Part shown: positions 1 to 6,259 of the stretch, one piece after another
Layout: the number at the start of each line of letters is the position of its first letter
Numbering within the stretch: position 1 is the stretch's first letter
Source: Lachnospiraceae bacterium
GTDB taxonomy: Bacteria > Bacillota > Clostridia > Lachnospirales > Lachnospiraceae
Direction: 5' to 3'
NCBI GenBank assembly: GCA_900770535.1
Contig: CAAHDV010000101.1
Location: 1-12,649, forward strand
Length of the DNA stretch: 12,649 nucleotides
Made by a program: the position numbers and the translations under genes
The notes under the pieces: model-generated
Seen by the model: only the letters and a program-made list of their open reading frames with translations
Told to the model about the DNA's origin: nothing
Databases searched by the model: none

Positions 1-1499
1 ACTTTCTGGACCGCTGCTGTATCGGCTTTGACAAGGCGCATATGCCGGAGGGCGTGGATCCATCGGAATGCTATCTTTCCTATTTGTATGGAGAGAAGGA
101 TGGCGTATCCAAAACACCGGAATGGGCAGAAGGCATCACCGGAGTACCGGCGGACACCATCCGCAGCCTGGCAAGGCGTTACGCCAAGGCAAAGCCCGCG
201 GCACTTATTCAGGGCTATGGCCCCCAGCGCAATGCCAACGGAGAACAGAGCACCCGGGGTGGCATTCTGCTTGCCTGCATGACGGGAAATGTTGGAATTT
301 CCGGCGGCTGGGCCAGCGGAGTCGCAGACTGGAAAAACCACAAATTACCGTCCTGGCCGAAGCTGGTGAATCATTACAATCGCCAGATCCCGGTTTATCT
401 GTGGACGGATGCTGTGCTGCATGGCCGCACCATGAACCAGTTAGACGGCGTGCAGTGGATTGACGGCTCGGAAGAACCGGTCACACTGGAAAGCGATATC
501 AAGATGATCCTCAACCTGGCAGGCAACTGCCTCATCAATCAGCACGGAGACATCAACCGGACGGCAGAAAGCCTGCGGGATGAGAGTAAATGCGAGTTTA
601 TTGTGGTCAGTGACCTGTTCATGACGGCCAGTGCGAAGTTCGCCGATATCCTGCTTCCGGGCATTTCCATGTTCGAGTGCGAGAATATCACCATGCCCTG
701 GCTGTACACTGATTTTCTGGGCTTCAACAACAAGGTGATGGAGCCGCTTTACGAAGGGCGGTTTGAGTATGACTGGCTTTCCGAGGTGGCAGACCGCCTG
801 GGATTAAAAGAGCAGTTTACCTGCGGGCGTACCGCATCAGAGTGGCTGAAATATTTATATGAAGAGTTAAGAAAAACGGAAACGGAACTGCCGGATTATG
901 AGATTTTTAAGAAGCAGGCTCTGTTTCGCTATCAGAAGCAGCCAATTCGGCCTGCTTTCAAAGAAAAATGCAGCAATCCGGAAACGCATCCGTTTCCGAC
1001 AAAGAGCGGAAAGATTGAGATTTTTTCTGAGAAGGTTTACCGGACCGAGTTTAAAGAATTCATGCCGGCCATCCCGCGGTATGTACCGCCGGTGGAGGGA
1101 CCACAGGATCCTCTTGCAGAAAAGTATCCGCTGCAGCTGACCGGCTGGCATACCAAACGGCGCTGCCACAGCATCCACGACAACAACCAGGCTATGCATA
1201 AAATGGATCCCCAGACTCTGTGGATGAACCCGGCAGATGCCGCAGACCGGAACTTAAAAGACGGGGATCTGGCGGAGGTATTTAACGACCGCGGGCGGAT
1301 CCGCATGCCGGTGCGCGTCACAGACCGGATCATGCCGGGCGTGACTGCCATCTCCCAGGGTGCCTGGTATCGGCCAGACAAAAACGGAACCGACACTGCC
1401 GGTTCCATTAACGTGCTGACATCCCTGCACCCGACCCCTTACGCGCGGGGCAACGGGCAGCATACCAATCTCGTGGAGGTGACCCGATATGGTCTATGA
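1..1499 (+). CDS. DMSO-reductase-family molybdopterin oxidoreductase, catalytic subunit (5' end outside window)
   Basis: This is the C-terminal 498 codons of a DmsA/YnfE-like catalytic subunit; the first complete codon starts at base 3. Such enzymes reduce S- or N-oxides or similar terminal acceptors with a bis-molybdopterin cofactor. The visible part matches the family. An early stretch carries GYGPQRNANGEQ and LLACMTGNVGISGGWASG, followed by a cofactor-domain region with INQHGDINRT and FMTASAKFADILLPG. The last ~125 residues form the molybdopterin-dinucleotide-binding domain, with TGWHTKRRCHSIHDNN, NDRGRIRMPV, QGAWYRPD and GNGQHTNLVEV. The twin-arginine signal, any N-terminal [4Fe-4S] site and the Mo-ligand residue would lie upstream and cannot be checked. 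The usual family length is roughly 750-830 residues. The next gene is an overlapping small ORF, not the usual four-cluster ferredoxin subunit (DmsB) or membrane anchor; those may lie upstream or elsewhere. The substrate cannot be told from this fragment. Confidence 0.93.
   Translation, partial: FLDRCCIGFDKAHMPEGVDPSECYLSYLYGEKDGVSKTPEWAEGITGVPADTIRSLARRYAKAKPAALIQGYGPQRNANGEQSTRGGILLACMTGNVGISGGWASGVADWKNHKLPSWPKLVNHYNRQIPVYLWTDAVLHGRTMNQLDGVQWIDGSEEPVTLESDIKMILNLAGNCLINQHGDINRTAESLRDESKCEFIVVSDLFMTASAKFADILLPGISMFECENITMPWLYTDFLGFNNKVMEPLYEGRFEYDWLSEVADRLGLKEQFTCGRTASEWLKYLYEELRKTETELPDYEIFKKQALFRYQKQPIRPAFKEKCSNPETHPFPTKSGKIEIFSEKVYRTEFKEFMPAIPRYVPPVEGPQDPLAEKYPLQLTGWHTKRRCHSIHDNNQAMHKMDPQTLWMNPADAADRNLKDGDLAEVFNDRGRIRMPVRVTDRIMPGVTAISQGAWYRPDKNGTDTAGSINVLTSLHPTPYARGNGQHTNLVEVTRYGL
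1475..1491 (+). promoter_or_regulatory. Ribosome binding site and start of the 102-residue gene inside the upstream gene
   Basis: GGAGGTGA directly precedes ACCCGAT and the ATG at 1489. It lies within the last codons of the molybdoenzyme gene and fixes the start of the overlapping ORF. Confidence 0.8.
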
Positions 1500-1797
1500 A
1501 CTGACAGTTCAGTCCGTAAAACTGAAATCAACCCTGTTCACGCCGCCGTCCAGGCTGATCAATACCTGTGAAGCTACCTGTGCCATTGGCATGCTCTACA
1601 AAAAAGCAGGCCAGCCCATGCCGCAGGTGAAAGCAGGAGACAACCTGGGAAAACTCATCGAGAGCATTCCACAGCAGGTCTACGACGCGGAAGGCGGCAA
1701 CCTGTCCGAAATCGTCCGCAACTACACCTGGTTTGACAGCGATGAAGTGACGGAAGACGCGGCTATTACGCTGCGGATGGGGTACGAAGCCATATAA
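1489..1797 (+). CDS. Unrecognised 102-residue protein coupled to the molybdoenzyme
   Basis: I do not recognise this protein. Its ATG lies inside the end of the molybdoenzyme gene, an 11-base overlap in another frame. A near-perfect ribosome binding site, GGAGGTGA at 1475-1482, sits 8 bases upstream when measured from GGAGGT, so translational coupling is very likely and the ORF is probably real. The protein is soluble-looking and mildly acidic, with no membrane segment or signal. It has two cysteines close together (CEATC, residues 27-31) but no iron-sulfur cluster pattern, so it is not a DmsB subunit. It is also about half the length of TorD/DmsD chaperones and lacks an obvious match to them. 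The C-terminal half (RNYTWFDSDEVTEDAAITLR) is acidic. A small accessory subunit or maturation partner of the upstream enzyme is inferred from position only. Confidence 0.8.
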   Translation: MVYELTVQSVKLKSTLFTPPSRLINTCEATCAIGMLYKKAGQPMPQVKAGDNLGKLIESIPQQVYDAEGGNLSEIVRNYTWFDSDEVTEDAAITLRMGYEAI

Positions 1798-1798
1798 A

Positions 1799-1885
1799 AA
1801 TTGGGGGACGGAACGAATAAGGTCCGGAAATGCAAGAATTCAATTTCCCGCACGCCCGGACCTTCATTAGTTCCGTTCCCTAATT
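1799..1885. terminator. Long imperfect hairpin between convergent units, likely bidirectional terminator
   Basis: The left arm at 1799-1827 (AATTGGGGGACGGAAC, then AAGGTCCGG) is the near reverse complement of the right arm at 1858-1885 (CCGGACCTT, then GTTCCGTTCCCTAATT). They pair over about 27 positions with one G-T wobble at the base and small mismatches near GAAT/CATTA. The loop is about 30 bases. It starts 1 base after the 102-residue gene and ends 5 bases before the stop codon of the opposite cytidylate-kinase-like gene. On the minus strand the hairpin is followed by AATTTTTAT, a usable U-tract; on the plus strand the tail is weaker. It is longer than a typical terminator and may derive from a REP-like palindrome. 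Confidence 0.7.
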
Positions 1886-1890
1886 GCTAT

Positions 1891-2484
1891 TTACCGGAAT
1901 TTCCGTCGTACTACCTCCGCGATCAGATCCGCGGTCCCTTCTACGCCAAGCAAAGATGAATCAATCATCAGGTGCTTGTGCATCGGGTCAGCCGGGAAGT
2001 ATCCGGCATAGCGTTTGTGGTAGGCGCTTCGGGCCTTATCGACCTTCATGATGGTGCGCTTGGCATCTTCCTCAGACATTTCCAGCGTGTGCACGCAGTT
2101 TTCCAGGCGTGCCTTGTAAGGAGCGTAAATGAAGATGTTCAGCACATTCGGTTCATTCTGCAGCAGAAAATCGGAGCAGCGCCCTACAATGATGCAGCTG
2201 GATTTTCGTGTCAGATCCAGGATGATATCCTTCTGCACATCAAAAATCATATCCTGAATGTACTGTTTGTCTGTACCAAGCGGGAACATGTGGGCGAAGA
2301 AATGGTTGTGGGAGGTTTCCTCCGCGTCGCTGATCTGGGACACCGGCAGGTTTAACTGCTTCGCAACCTCATCCACGATATCCCGGTCATAATATTCAAC
2401 CCCAAGCTTCTGGGAGAGGGCGTGGGCAATGGGGCGGCCCAGGCTTCCAAACTCCCTGGTAATGGTGATGGTGTATTTATCCAT
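1891..2484 (-). CDS. Cytidylate kinase-like family protein
   Basis: This 197-residue protein belongs to the cytidylate-kinase-like group common in Clostridia. The N-terminus reads ITITREFGSLGRPIA (residues 6-20) followed by VEYYDRDIVDEVAKQL. Further on are CIIVGRCSDFLL (97-108), the edge of the central sheet, and a lid-like segment VDKARSAYHKRY (148-159). The phosphate-binding loop has Gly-Ser-Leu-Gly-Arg where true nucleoside monophosphate kinases carry Gly-x-x-Gly-x-Gly-Lys; there is no Walker lysine. A real CMP kinase activity is therefore unproven and the natural substrate is unknown. The start is set by AAGGAGGG 7 bases upstream of the ATG. The gene begins 13 bases after the last permease gene and ends at the shared hairpin, so it is probably the last cistron of the transporter operon. 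Confidence 0.88.
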   Translation of the reverse strand: MDKYTITITREFGSLGRPIAHALSQKLGVEYYDRDIVDEVAKQLNLPVSQISDAEETSHNHFFAHMFPLGTDKQYIQDMIFDVQKDIILDLTRKSSCIIVGRCSDFLLQNEPNVLNIFIYAPYKARLENCVHTLEMSEEDAKRTIMKVDKARSAYHKRYAGYFPADPMHKHLMIDSSLLGVEGTADLIAEVVRRKFR

Positions 2485-2497
2485 GAATCTTCCCTCC

Positions 2498-3160
2498 TTA
2501 AGCGGTCACAATGGTTTTCTGGTATCCTCTGACGACGCAGCTGAGCGCAAAGCAGATTACAAAGTAACAGATGCCTTCGAAGGCCAGCAGCATAATCATG
2601 CCGCGGACATCATAGATGCTGCCCATGACAATGGCGCAGTTGCGCATGAACTCGGCTACATCCACCATCTTTAAGAAGGAAGTATCCTTGATGATGGTAA
2701 TGACCTGGCTGAGCAGTGCCGGGATGACTTTCTTGTAGGTCTGCGGAAGGATGATATACCACAGTGTCTGCAGGAAGGAAAAGCCCTGGGACTGGGCTGC
2801 CTCAAACTGTCCCTTCGGGATGGAGTTTAAGCCGCCGCGGAAGATCTCGGCCATAACAGCGGAGGTAAACAGGGAGATAGCAAACACGGAAACCGCAATT
2901 TTATTTCCCTTGATGGTGAAATAGATCCAGAGGATCCACAGCAGATTCGGCGTGCAGCGGAAAAACTCCGTGTATACAGCAACCAGGGCAGAAGCCCACT
3001 GGAATGGTCCGTTCGCGTAGGTGCGGACCAGGGCCAGGATCGTGCCGAAGAACATGCTGATGATGGTGGCCAGCACTGCGATGGCTACGGACATGGCCAG
3101 GCCCTTTAGCATGAAGGTGACATTGGCAAAGGTAAAAATCTGATCAAACAATGCTAACAT
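2498..3160 (-). CDS. Polar amino acid ABC transporter permease (second)
   Basis: This is a 220-residue inner-membrane permease of the HisM/GltK family that pairs with the permease encoded just upstream to form the translocation channel. Hydrophobic spans are visible near residues 12-40, 55-75, 85-105, 145-165 and 185-210. The conserved EFFRCTPNLLWILW segment follows the second span. The cytoplasmic EAA loop, EIFRGGLNSIPKGQFEAA, which docks the ATPase, is intact. The ATG overlaps the end of the preceding permease gene by 7 bases. It is preceded by GGAGGAAGG, which indicates translational coupling and equal stoichiometry. Substrate range cannot be read from the permease. Confidence 0.93.
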   Translation of the reverse strand: MLALFDQIFTFANVTFMLKGLAMSVAIAVLATIISMFFGTILALVRTYANGPFQWASALVAVYTEFFRCTPNLLWILWIYFTIKGNKIAVSVFAISLFTSAVMAEIFRGGLNSIPKGQFEAAQSQGFSFLQTLWYIILPQTYKKVIPALLSQVITIIKDTSFLKMVDVAEFMRNCAIVMGSIYDVRGMIMLLAFEGICYFVICFALSCVVRGYQKTIVTA

Positions 3161-3894
3161 AAGCCTTCCTCCTCAATCACGATTTTTTTCGGTGCCGGAA
3201 GACGCATAGAGCGAATCTCCAGATAACGTCCAAGGCGGGCCAGCGGGAAGCAGATGATAAAATACAGCAGCGCGCTGGTGAAATAGGCCTGGGCAAAGTA
3301 TCCGCGGTCAGCACCCCAGGAATCGGTGTAGTACATCAGGTCCATTCCGGCTACCATGGCCAGGATAGAGGTGTTCTTCACCAGATTCAGTGCCTGATTT
3401 GCCAGAGGCGGCATGATGATGCGGATCGTCTGGGGAAGAATGATATAGTACATGGTCTCCAGATACGAAAAACCCTGGGAAGCTGCGGCCTCGGACTGCC
3501 CTTTTGGTACAGCCTCGATACCGGTACGGATCACCTCTGCTATGTAAGCTCCGTGGTATACGCCGACTCCGATAACGCCAAGAACAAACTTGGGGATACG
3601 GAAGCCGGAATTGGAAAAGAGGAGTGGAAGCACCGAGTAGTAAAACAGGATCTGCAGTGCCAGTGGTGTGTTCTGTAAAAATTCCACGTAAATGCGGGCA
3701 AGAATTTTTGCGGGTTTGAATTTCATTGTAGAAAATGTACCGAACACAATTCCCAGGACCAAGGCGACCAGAAGGCCGACGATGGAAATCTTCAGAGTCA
3801 TGATAAATCCCGGCACATAATATTCAGGGAGCGCCTTCAAAAGGGCGGCCCATCGTTTTCCTTCTAAAAGACCTTTGATCATAATACCCATCAT
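3154..3894 (-). CDS. Polar amino acid ABC transporter permease (first)
   Basis: This 246-residue inner-membrane permease of the HisQ/GltJ family is the first of two permeases in the operon. It has membrane spans near residues 28-50, 75-95, 100-120, 165-185 and 205-225, the family segment VEFLQNTPLALQILF, and an intact EAA loop, EVIRTGIEAVPKGQSEAA. The C-terminus is cytoplasmic and basic. The start is uncertain: two ATGs in tandem at 3894 and 3891 lie directly against AAAGG, and a third ATG at 3882 also fits, so the true protein may be 4 residues shorter. It sits 76 bases downstream of the binding-protein gene, with a hairpin in the gap, and overlaps the second permease gene by 7 bases. Confidence 0.92.
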   Translation of the reverse strand: MMGIMIKGLLEGKRWAALLKALPEYYVPGFIMTLKISIVGLLVALVLGIVFGTFSTMKFKPAKILARIYVEFLQNTPLALQILFYYSVLPLLFSNSGFRIPKFVLGVIGVGVYHGAYIAEVIRTGIEAVPKGQSEAAASQGFSYLETMYYIILPQTIRIIMPPLANQALNLVKNTSILAMVAGMDLMYYTDSWGADRGYFAQAYFTSALLYFIICFPLARLGRYLEIRSMRLPAPKKIVIEEEGLC

Positions 3895-3920
3895 CCTTTA
3901 CTGTTTCATAGTTTGATAAA

Positions 3921-3950
3921 ATCAGAGAACGCGCCAGTGACGCGTTCTCG
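3921..3950 (-). other. Intra-operon stem-loop between binding-protein and permease genes
   Basis: GAGAACGCG at 3925-3933 is perfectly complementary to CGCGTTCTC at 3941-3949, with a 7-base loop. In the transcribed (minus) direction it is followed by TGATTTTATC, which is only a weak U-tract. Such a structure after a binding-protein gene usually protects its mRNA 3' end or terminates part of the transcripts, giving more binding protein than permease. That role is inferred. Confidence 0.65.
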
Positions 3951-3970
3951 ATATCATTTCCCGGATTATT

Positions 3971-4885
3971 TTACTGTAAGTTCCACTGATCCTGCAGTGC
4001 TTTCATGGAACCGTCGGAAAGCATGGAAGTTACTTTCTTGTCTACCAGTTCAGCAAGACCGGTGTTCTCTTTTGCGGATGCAACACCGTATTCCTGCTCA
4101 CTGAAGCGGTCATCCAGAATATGGTTGGAATCATTTACATAACCGGAAAGGATCGCGCGGTCTACAGAGAAGCAGTCAATCTGCTTGGTAGCCAGGGCCT
4201 GAGCCAGTGCCGGGTAACCGTCAAATTCCTGGAACTCCGGATTTATGTTGAGGCCTTTTTCTTCCACATAGGCTTTGAAGCCATCCTTGGTGGTGGAGGA
4301 CTGGGCTACGCCGATGATCTTGCCGTCCAGATCTTCAATGGACTCGATGCCGGAATCGTTGTTTACCAGAAGGCCAACGGCGTCGGTGTAGTACGGAGTG
4401 GAGAAGTTGTAGGTTTCTTTTCTCTCATCGGTAATGGTAAAGGTTGCGATAACCAGGTCAATCTCGCCGTTCTCCAGAAGCGGTCCTCTGGTCTTGGCGG
4501 TAACGCCCTGGAACTCAACCAGTTTCTTGTCTTTGGCTTCCTCCGGAGTGCATCCGAAGATTTCACCGGCAATGTTGTACGCCAGATCATCTTCAAAGCC
4601 TTCGTATTCACCGGTTGCGGTGTTCTGCAGGGAGAAGTTCGGAACATCGGATTTGCATCCTACTTTTAAAACGCCGCGGTCAACAATTTTCTGTACGTCT
4701 GCGCTGACATCGCCAGAAGCAGCAGCCTCTGTGGAGCCAGCTTCGGAAGCTGCGGCAGTGGTTTCCTCTGCTTTTGCGGTAGTGGCAGCAGTGGTCTCAG
4801 AGGATGAGGAACCACATCCGCCTAACAGTGCGGCCATCATAGCGGCCATGGTCATAGCAGTTACTTTTTTCATGCTCTTTTTCAT
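3971..4885 (-). CDS. Amino acid ABC transporter substrate-binding lipoprotein
   Basis: This 304-residue lipoprotein captures an amino acid outside the membrane and delivers it to the two permeases. A short signal peptide ends in a lipobox Leu-Gly-Gly-Cys with the lipidated cysteine at residue 24. A flexible Ser/Thr/Ala/Glu-rich linker runs to about residue 60. The rest is a polar-amino-acid-binding (type 3) fold: VLKVGCKSDVPNFS, GFEDDLAYNIAGEIFG, ENGEIDLVIATFTITDERKE, FSTPYYTDAVGLLV and DLDGKIIGVAQSST. The TFTITDERK...NFSTPYY block resembles aspartate/glutamate binders of the PEB1/GluB kind, so acidic amino acids or glutamine are my best guess. The ATG is preceded by GAGGAGG 8 bases upstream. 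The gene lies 25 bases after the ATPase gene. Confidence 0.93.
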   Translation of the reverse strand: MKKSMKKVTAMTMAAMMAALLGGCGSSSSETTAATTAKAEETTAAASEAGSTEAAASGDVSADVQKIVDRGVLKVGCKSDVPNFSLQNTATGEYEGFEDDLAYNIAGEIFGCTPEEAKDKKLVEFQGVTAKTRGPLLENGEIDLVIATFTITDERKETYNFSTPYYTDAVGLLVNNDSGIESIEDLDGKIIGVAQSSTTKDGFKAYVEEKGLNINPEFQEFDGYPALAQALATKQIDCFSVDRAILSGYVNDSNHILDDRFSEQEYGVASAKENTGLAELVDKKVTSMLSDGSMKALQDQWNLQ

Positions 4886-4910
4886 AATTGTTTCCTCCTC
4901 ATAGAAAAAA

Positions 4911-5642
4911 TTAATGTAAAATCTTGCTTAAGAACGCTTTGGTGCGCTCATGCTCCGGGGCGGTGAAGAAATGCTCCGGTGTCCCTTCCTCAACAATATA
5001 TCCACCGTCCATGAAGATCACCCGGTCAGCGACCTGTCTGGCAAATCCCATTTCATGAGTGACACAGATCATGGTGATATTTTCCTTGGCCAGCTCGACC
5101 ATAACATTTAAAACCTCCTGGACCATTTCCGGATCCAGTGCTGAGGTAGGTTCATCAAAAAGAATCAGCGGCTGATTCGTGCAGAGTGCTCTGGCAATGG
5201 CTACACGCTGCTGCTGCCCGCCGGAGAGCTGTACCGGATAATTACCGGCCTTGGCCTTTAATCCAACCCGGTCCAGACATTTTAACGCAGTGGCTTTTGC
5301 TTCTTCCTTTGGAACGTGCTGCAGCTTGATGGGAGCCAGTGTCAGGTTTTCCAGTACTGTCAGGTGCGGATAAAGGTTAAACTGCTGGAAGACCATGGAA
5401 GAATATTTCTTGGCCATGTCCAGGTAGTTCTTTTTGGTAACAGGGGTTCCGGCGATGGAGATGGTACCCGAGGTCGGATCCTCCAGATGGTTGATGCCCC
5501 GGATAAAGGTGGATTTACCGGAACCGGACGGGCCGATGATGACCAGCTTTTCGCCTTCCTTTACCGTCAGATTGATATCTTTCAGGACCTCAAGGTCCCC
5601 GAAATTTTTTTTCAGATGTTCGACTTTTACCATGTCAGCCAT
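4911..5642 (-). CDS. Polar amino acid ABC transporter ATP-binding protein
   Basis: This is a 243-residue ATPase of the GlnQ/HisP/GltL type that powers amino acid import from the cytoplasmic face. All catalytic motifs are present: Walker [10 protein letters not shown] (residues 37-45), Q-loop [10 protein letters not shown], signature LSGGQQQR, Walker [14 protein letters not shown] and the switch histidine in VTHEM. I chose the ATG at 5642 because GGAAGGTGA lies 6 bases upstream and residue 1 then aligns with the family. An in-frame extension to an ATG at 5777 would add 45 residues with no family match and no ribosome binding site, and it runs through leader hairpins. It is the promoter-proximal gene of the importer operon, an order less common than binding protein first. 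Confidence 0.95.
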   Translation of the reverse strand: MADMVKVEHLKKNFGDLEVLKDINLTVKEGEKLVIIGPSGSGKSTFIRGINHLEDPTSGTISIAGTPVTKKNYLDMAKKYSSMVFQQFNLYPHLTVLENLTLAPIKLQHVPKEEAKATALKCLDRVGLKAKAGNYPVQLSGGQQQRVAIARALCTNQPLILFDEPTSALDPEMVQEVLNVMVELAKENITMICVTHEMGFARQVADRVIFMDGGYIVEEGTPEHFFTAPEHERTKAFLSKILH

Positions 5643-5652
5643 ATCATTCACC

Positions 5653-5669
5653 TTCCAGAACTGCTGGAA
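5653..5669 (-). promoter_or_regulatory. Leader hairpin abutting the ATPase ribosome binding site
   Basis: On the minus strand TTCCAG, loop CAGTT, CTGGAA form a 6-bp perfect stem. The 3' arm runs directly into GGTGA, so part of the ribosome binding site (GGAAGG) is inside the stem. It could reduce initiation at the ATPase gene. The fold is visible; the effect is inferred. Confidence 0.45.
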
Positions 5670-5704
5670 CAACCGGCACTCCTGGCCTTTCTGAATAAGA
5701 TGCG

Positions 5705-5738
5705 AAAAGGCGCTCAGAGAATCAGATCTCCAAGCGCC
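5705..5738 (-). terminator. Attenuator-like intrinsic terminator in the ABC operon leader
   Basis: On the minus strand GGCGCTTGGAGA pairs with TCTCTGAGCGCC across the loop TCTGAT. The stem has 12 bp including two G-U pairs, and it is followed at once by TTTT. It lies about 70 bases after the predicted transcription start and about 65 bases before the ATPase start codon, which is the usual place for an attenuator. No known riboswitch or T-box consensus is visible before it. Confidence 0.55.
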
Positions 5739-5759
5739 ATTGCCTGTTTTATTGATCCG

Positions 5760-5779
5760 GAATGCGCGGCGGCACATTC
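5760..5779 (-). promoter_or_regulatory. First leader hairpin of the ABC operon
   Basis: On the minus strand GAATGTGC, loop CGCC, GCGCATTC form an 8-bp stem with one G-U pair, flanked by GATC on both sides. The loop CGCC is complementary to the GGCG that opens the 5' arm of the downstream terminator-like hairpin. This suggests a possible competing or kissing interaction. Confidence 0.45.
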
Positions 5780-5815
5780 GCTGTGATCGGTTTGGGTCTT
5801 AAGTTTATGGTTTGT

Positions 5816-5844
5816 ATTATAGGCAGACAAAAATAAAATGTCAA
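5816..5844 (-). promoter_or_regulatory. Consensus sigma-A promoter of the amino acid ABC operon
   Basis: On the minus strand TTGACA (5844-5839) and TATAAT (5821-5816) are both perfect consensus boxes separated by exactly 17 bases. Transcription should start near 5808, giving a 165-base leader. Such a strong core promoter implies control by repression or attenuation. Confidence 0.88.
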
Positions 5845-5945
5845 GTCAAAAAATGAATGCAATTTTGACAGAAATTATTTGCTTTTCACAAAAATAAGCA
5901 GATAAATTATTTGCATAATAAAAGGAAAGGACAGCGCGCCTTCCC
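5845..5945. promoter_or_regulatory. Shared control region between divergent promoters
   Basis: This AT-rich 101-base stretch separates the minus-strand ABC promoter from the plus-strand proS promoter. It holds an 11-base direct repeat AAATTATTTGC at 5872-5882 and 5904-5914, spaced 32 bases apart (about three helical turns). It also holds an inverted repeat GTCAAAA/TTTTGAC at 5845-5851 and 5863-5869, directly against the ABC -35 box. These look like regulator binding sites. I cannot name the regulator. Confidence 0.45.
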
Positions 5946-5974
5946 TTGACAAAGCGGGCAAAATGGCTTAAAAT
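5946..5974 (+). promoter_or_regulatory. Sigma-A promoter of proS
   Basis: TTGACA at 5946-5951 and TAAAAT at 5969-5974 are separated by 17 bases. Transcription should start near 5981, just before stem I of the T-box leader. Confidence 0.88.
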
Positions 5975-5980
5975 CAAGCA

Positions 5981-6240
5981 TTAGAAAACGACAGTGAAGA
6001 GGATTAGTAAGCGGACATACATTACAGAGAGAGGGCCATCAGGTGCAAGGCCTTTATGCCACTGGAAGCTGAACCGGCCTTGGAGTCCTGCAGCGAACTG
6101 CAGCGTAGTTTCCGGCGTTAACGGAGCATAGAGTGAGCGATCCTGCACGTATTGCAGCGCTAATCAGGGTGGTACCGCCGAATTTATCTGGTCATTCGGT
6201 CCCTTGTCAGAGATGGCAGAGGACCGGGTGACTTTTTTTA
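5981..6240 (+). ncRNA. T-box leader sensing tRNA-Pro, upstream of proS
   Basis: This leader RNA switches proS on when uncharged tRNA-Pro accumulates. Stem I closes by AGGATT (6000-6005) pairing with AGTCCT (6084-6089). It contains the AGTAAG and CAGAGAGAG internal motifs and the GGTGCAAGGCC apical region. The specifier loop reads GAACCGGCC, giving the proline codon CCG at 6074-6076. Further hairpins follow: CTGCAG/CTGCAG around CGAA (6088-6103) and CTGCA/TGCAG (6143-6157, stem III). The T-box signature AGGGTGGTACCGC is at 6166-6178; its TGGT can pair with the ACCA-type tRNA end. The competing terminator follows at 6191-6239. All main class features are present. Confidence 0.95.
6191..6239 (+). 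terminator. T-box-controlled terminator
   Basis: GTCATTCGGTCC (6191-6202) pairs over 12 bp, with two G-U pairs, with GGACCGGGTGAC (6221-6232), followed by seven T residues. The 5' arm would be drawn into the antiterminator when tRNA-Pro is uncharged. Confidence 0.92.
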
Positions 6241-6259
6241 TAAATAAAGGAGATTAAAC

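Noticed and set aside
4121..4669. 182-residue plus-strand ORF opposite the binding-protein gene
   Set aside because: Long open frame caused by the codon bias of the real antisense gene; the binding protein matches its family over the whole stretch.
5643..5777. 45-residue N-terminal extension of the ATPase, starting at the ATG at 5777
   Set aside because: It has no ribosome binding site, no similarity to the family, and runs through the leader hairpins; the ATG at 5642 has a good site and aligns with the family start.
5860..5877. CodY-like box AATTTTGACAGAAATT upstream of the ABC promoter
   Set aside because: It resembles the CodY consensus only with an extra base inserted; ungapped it has four mismatches in 15, so I do not claim it.
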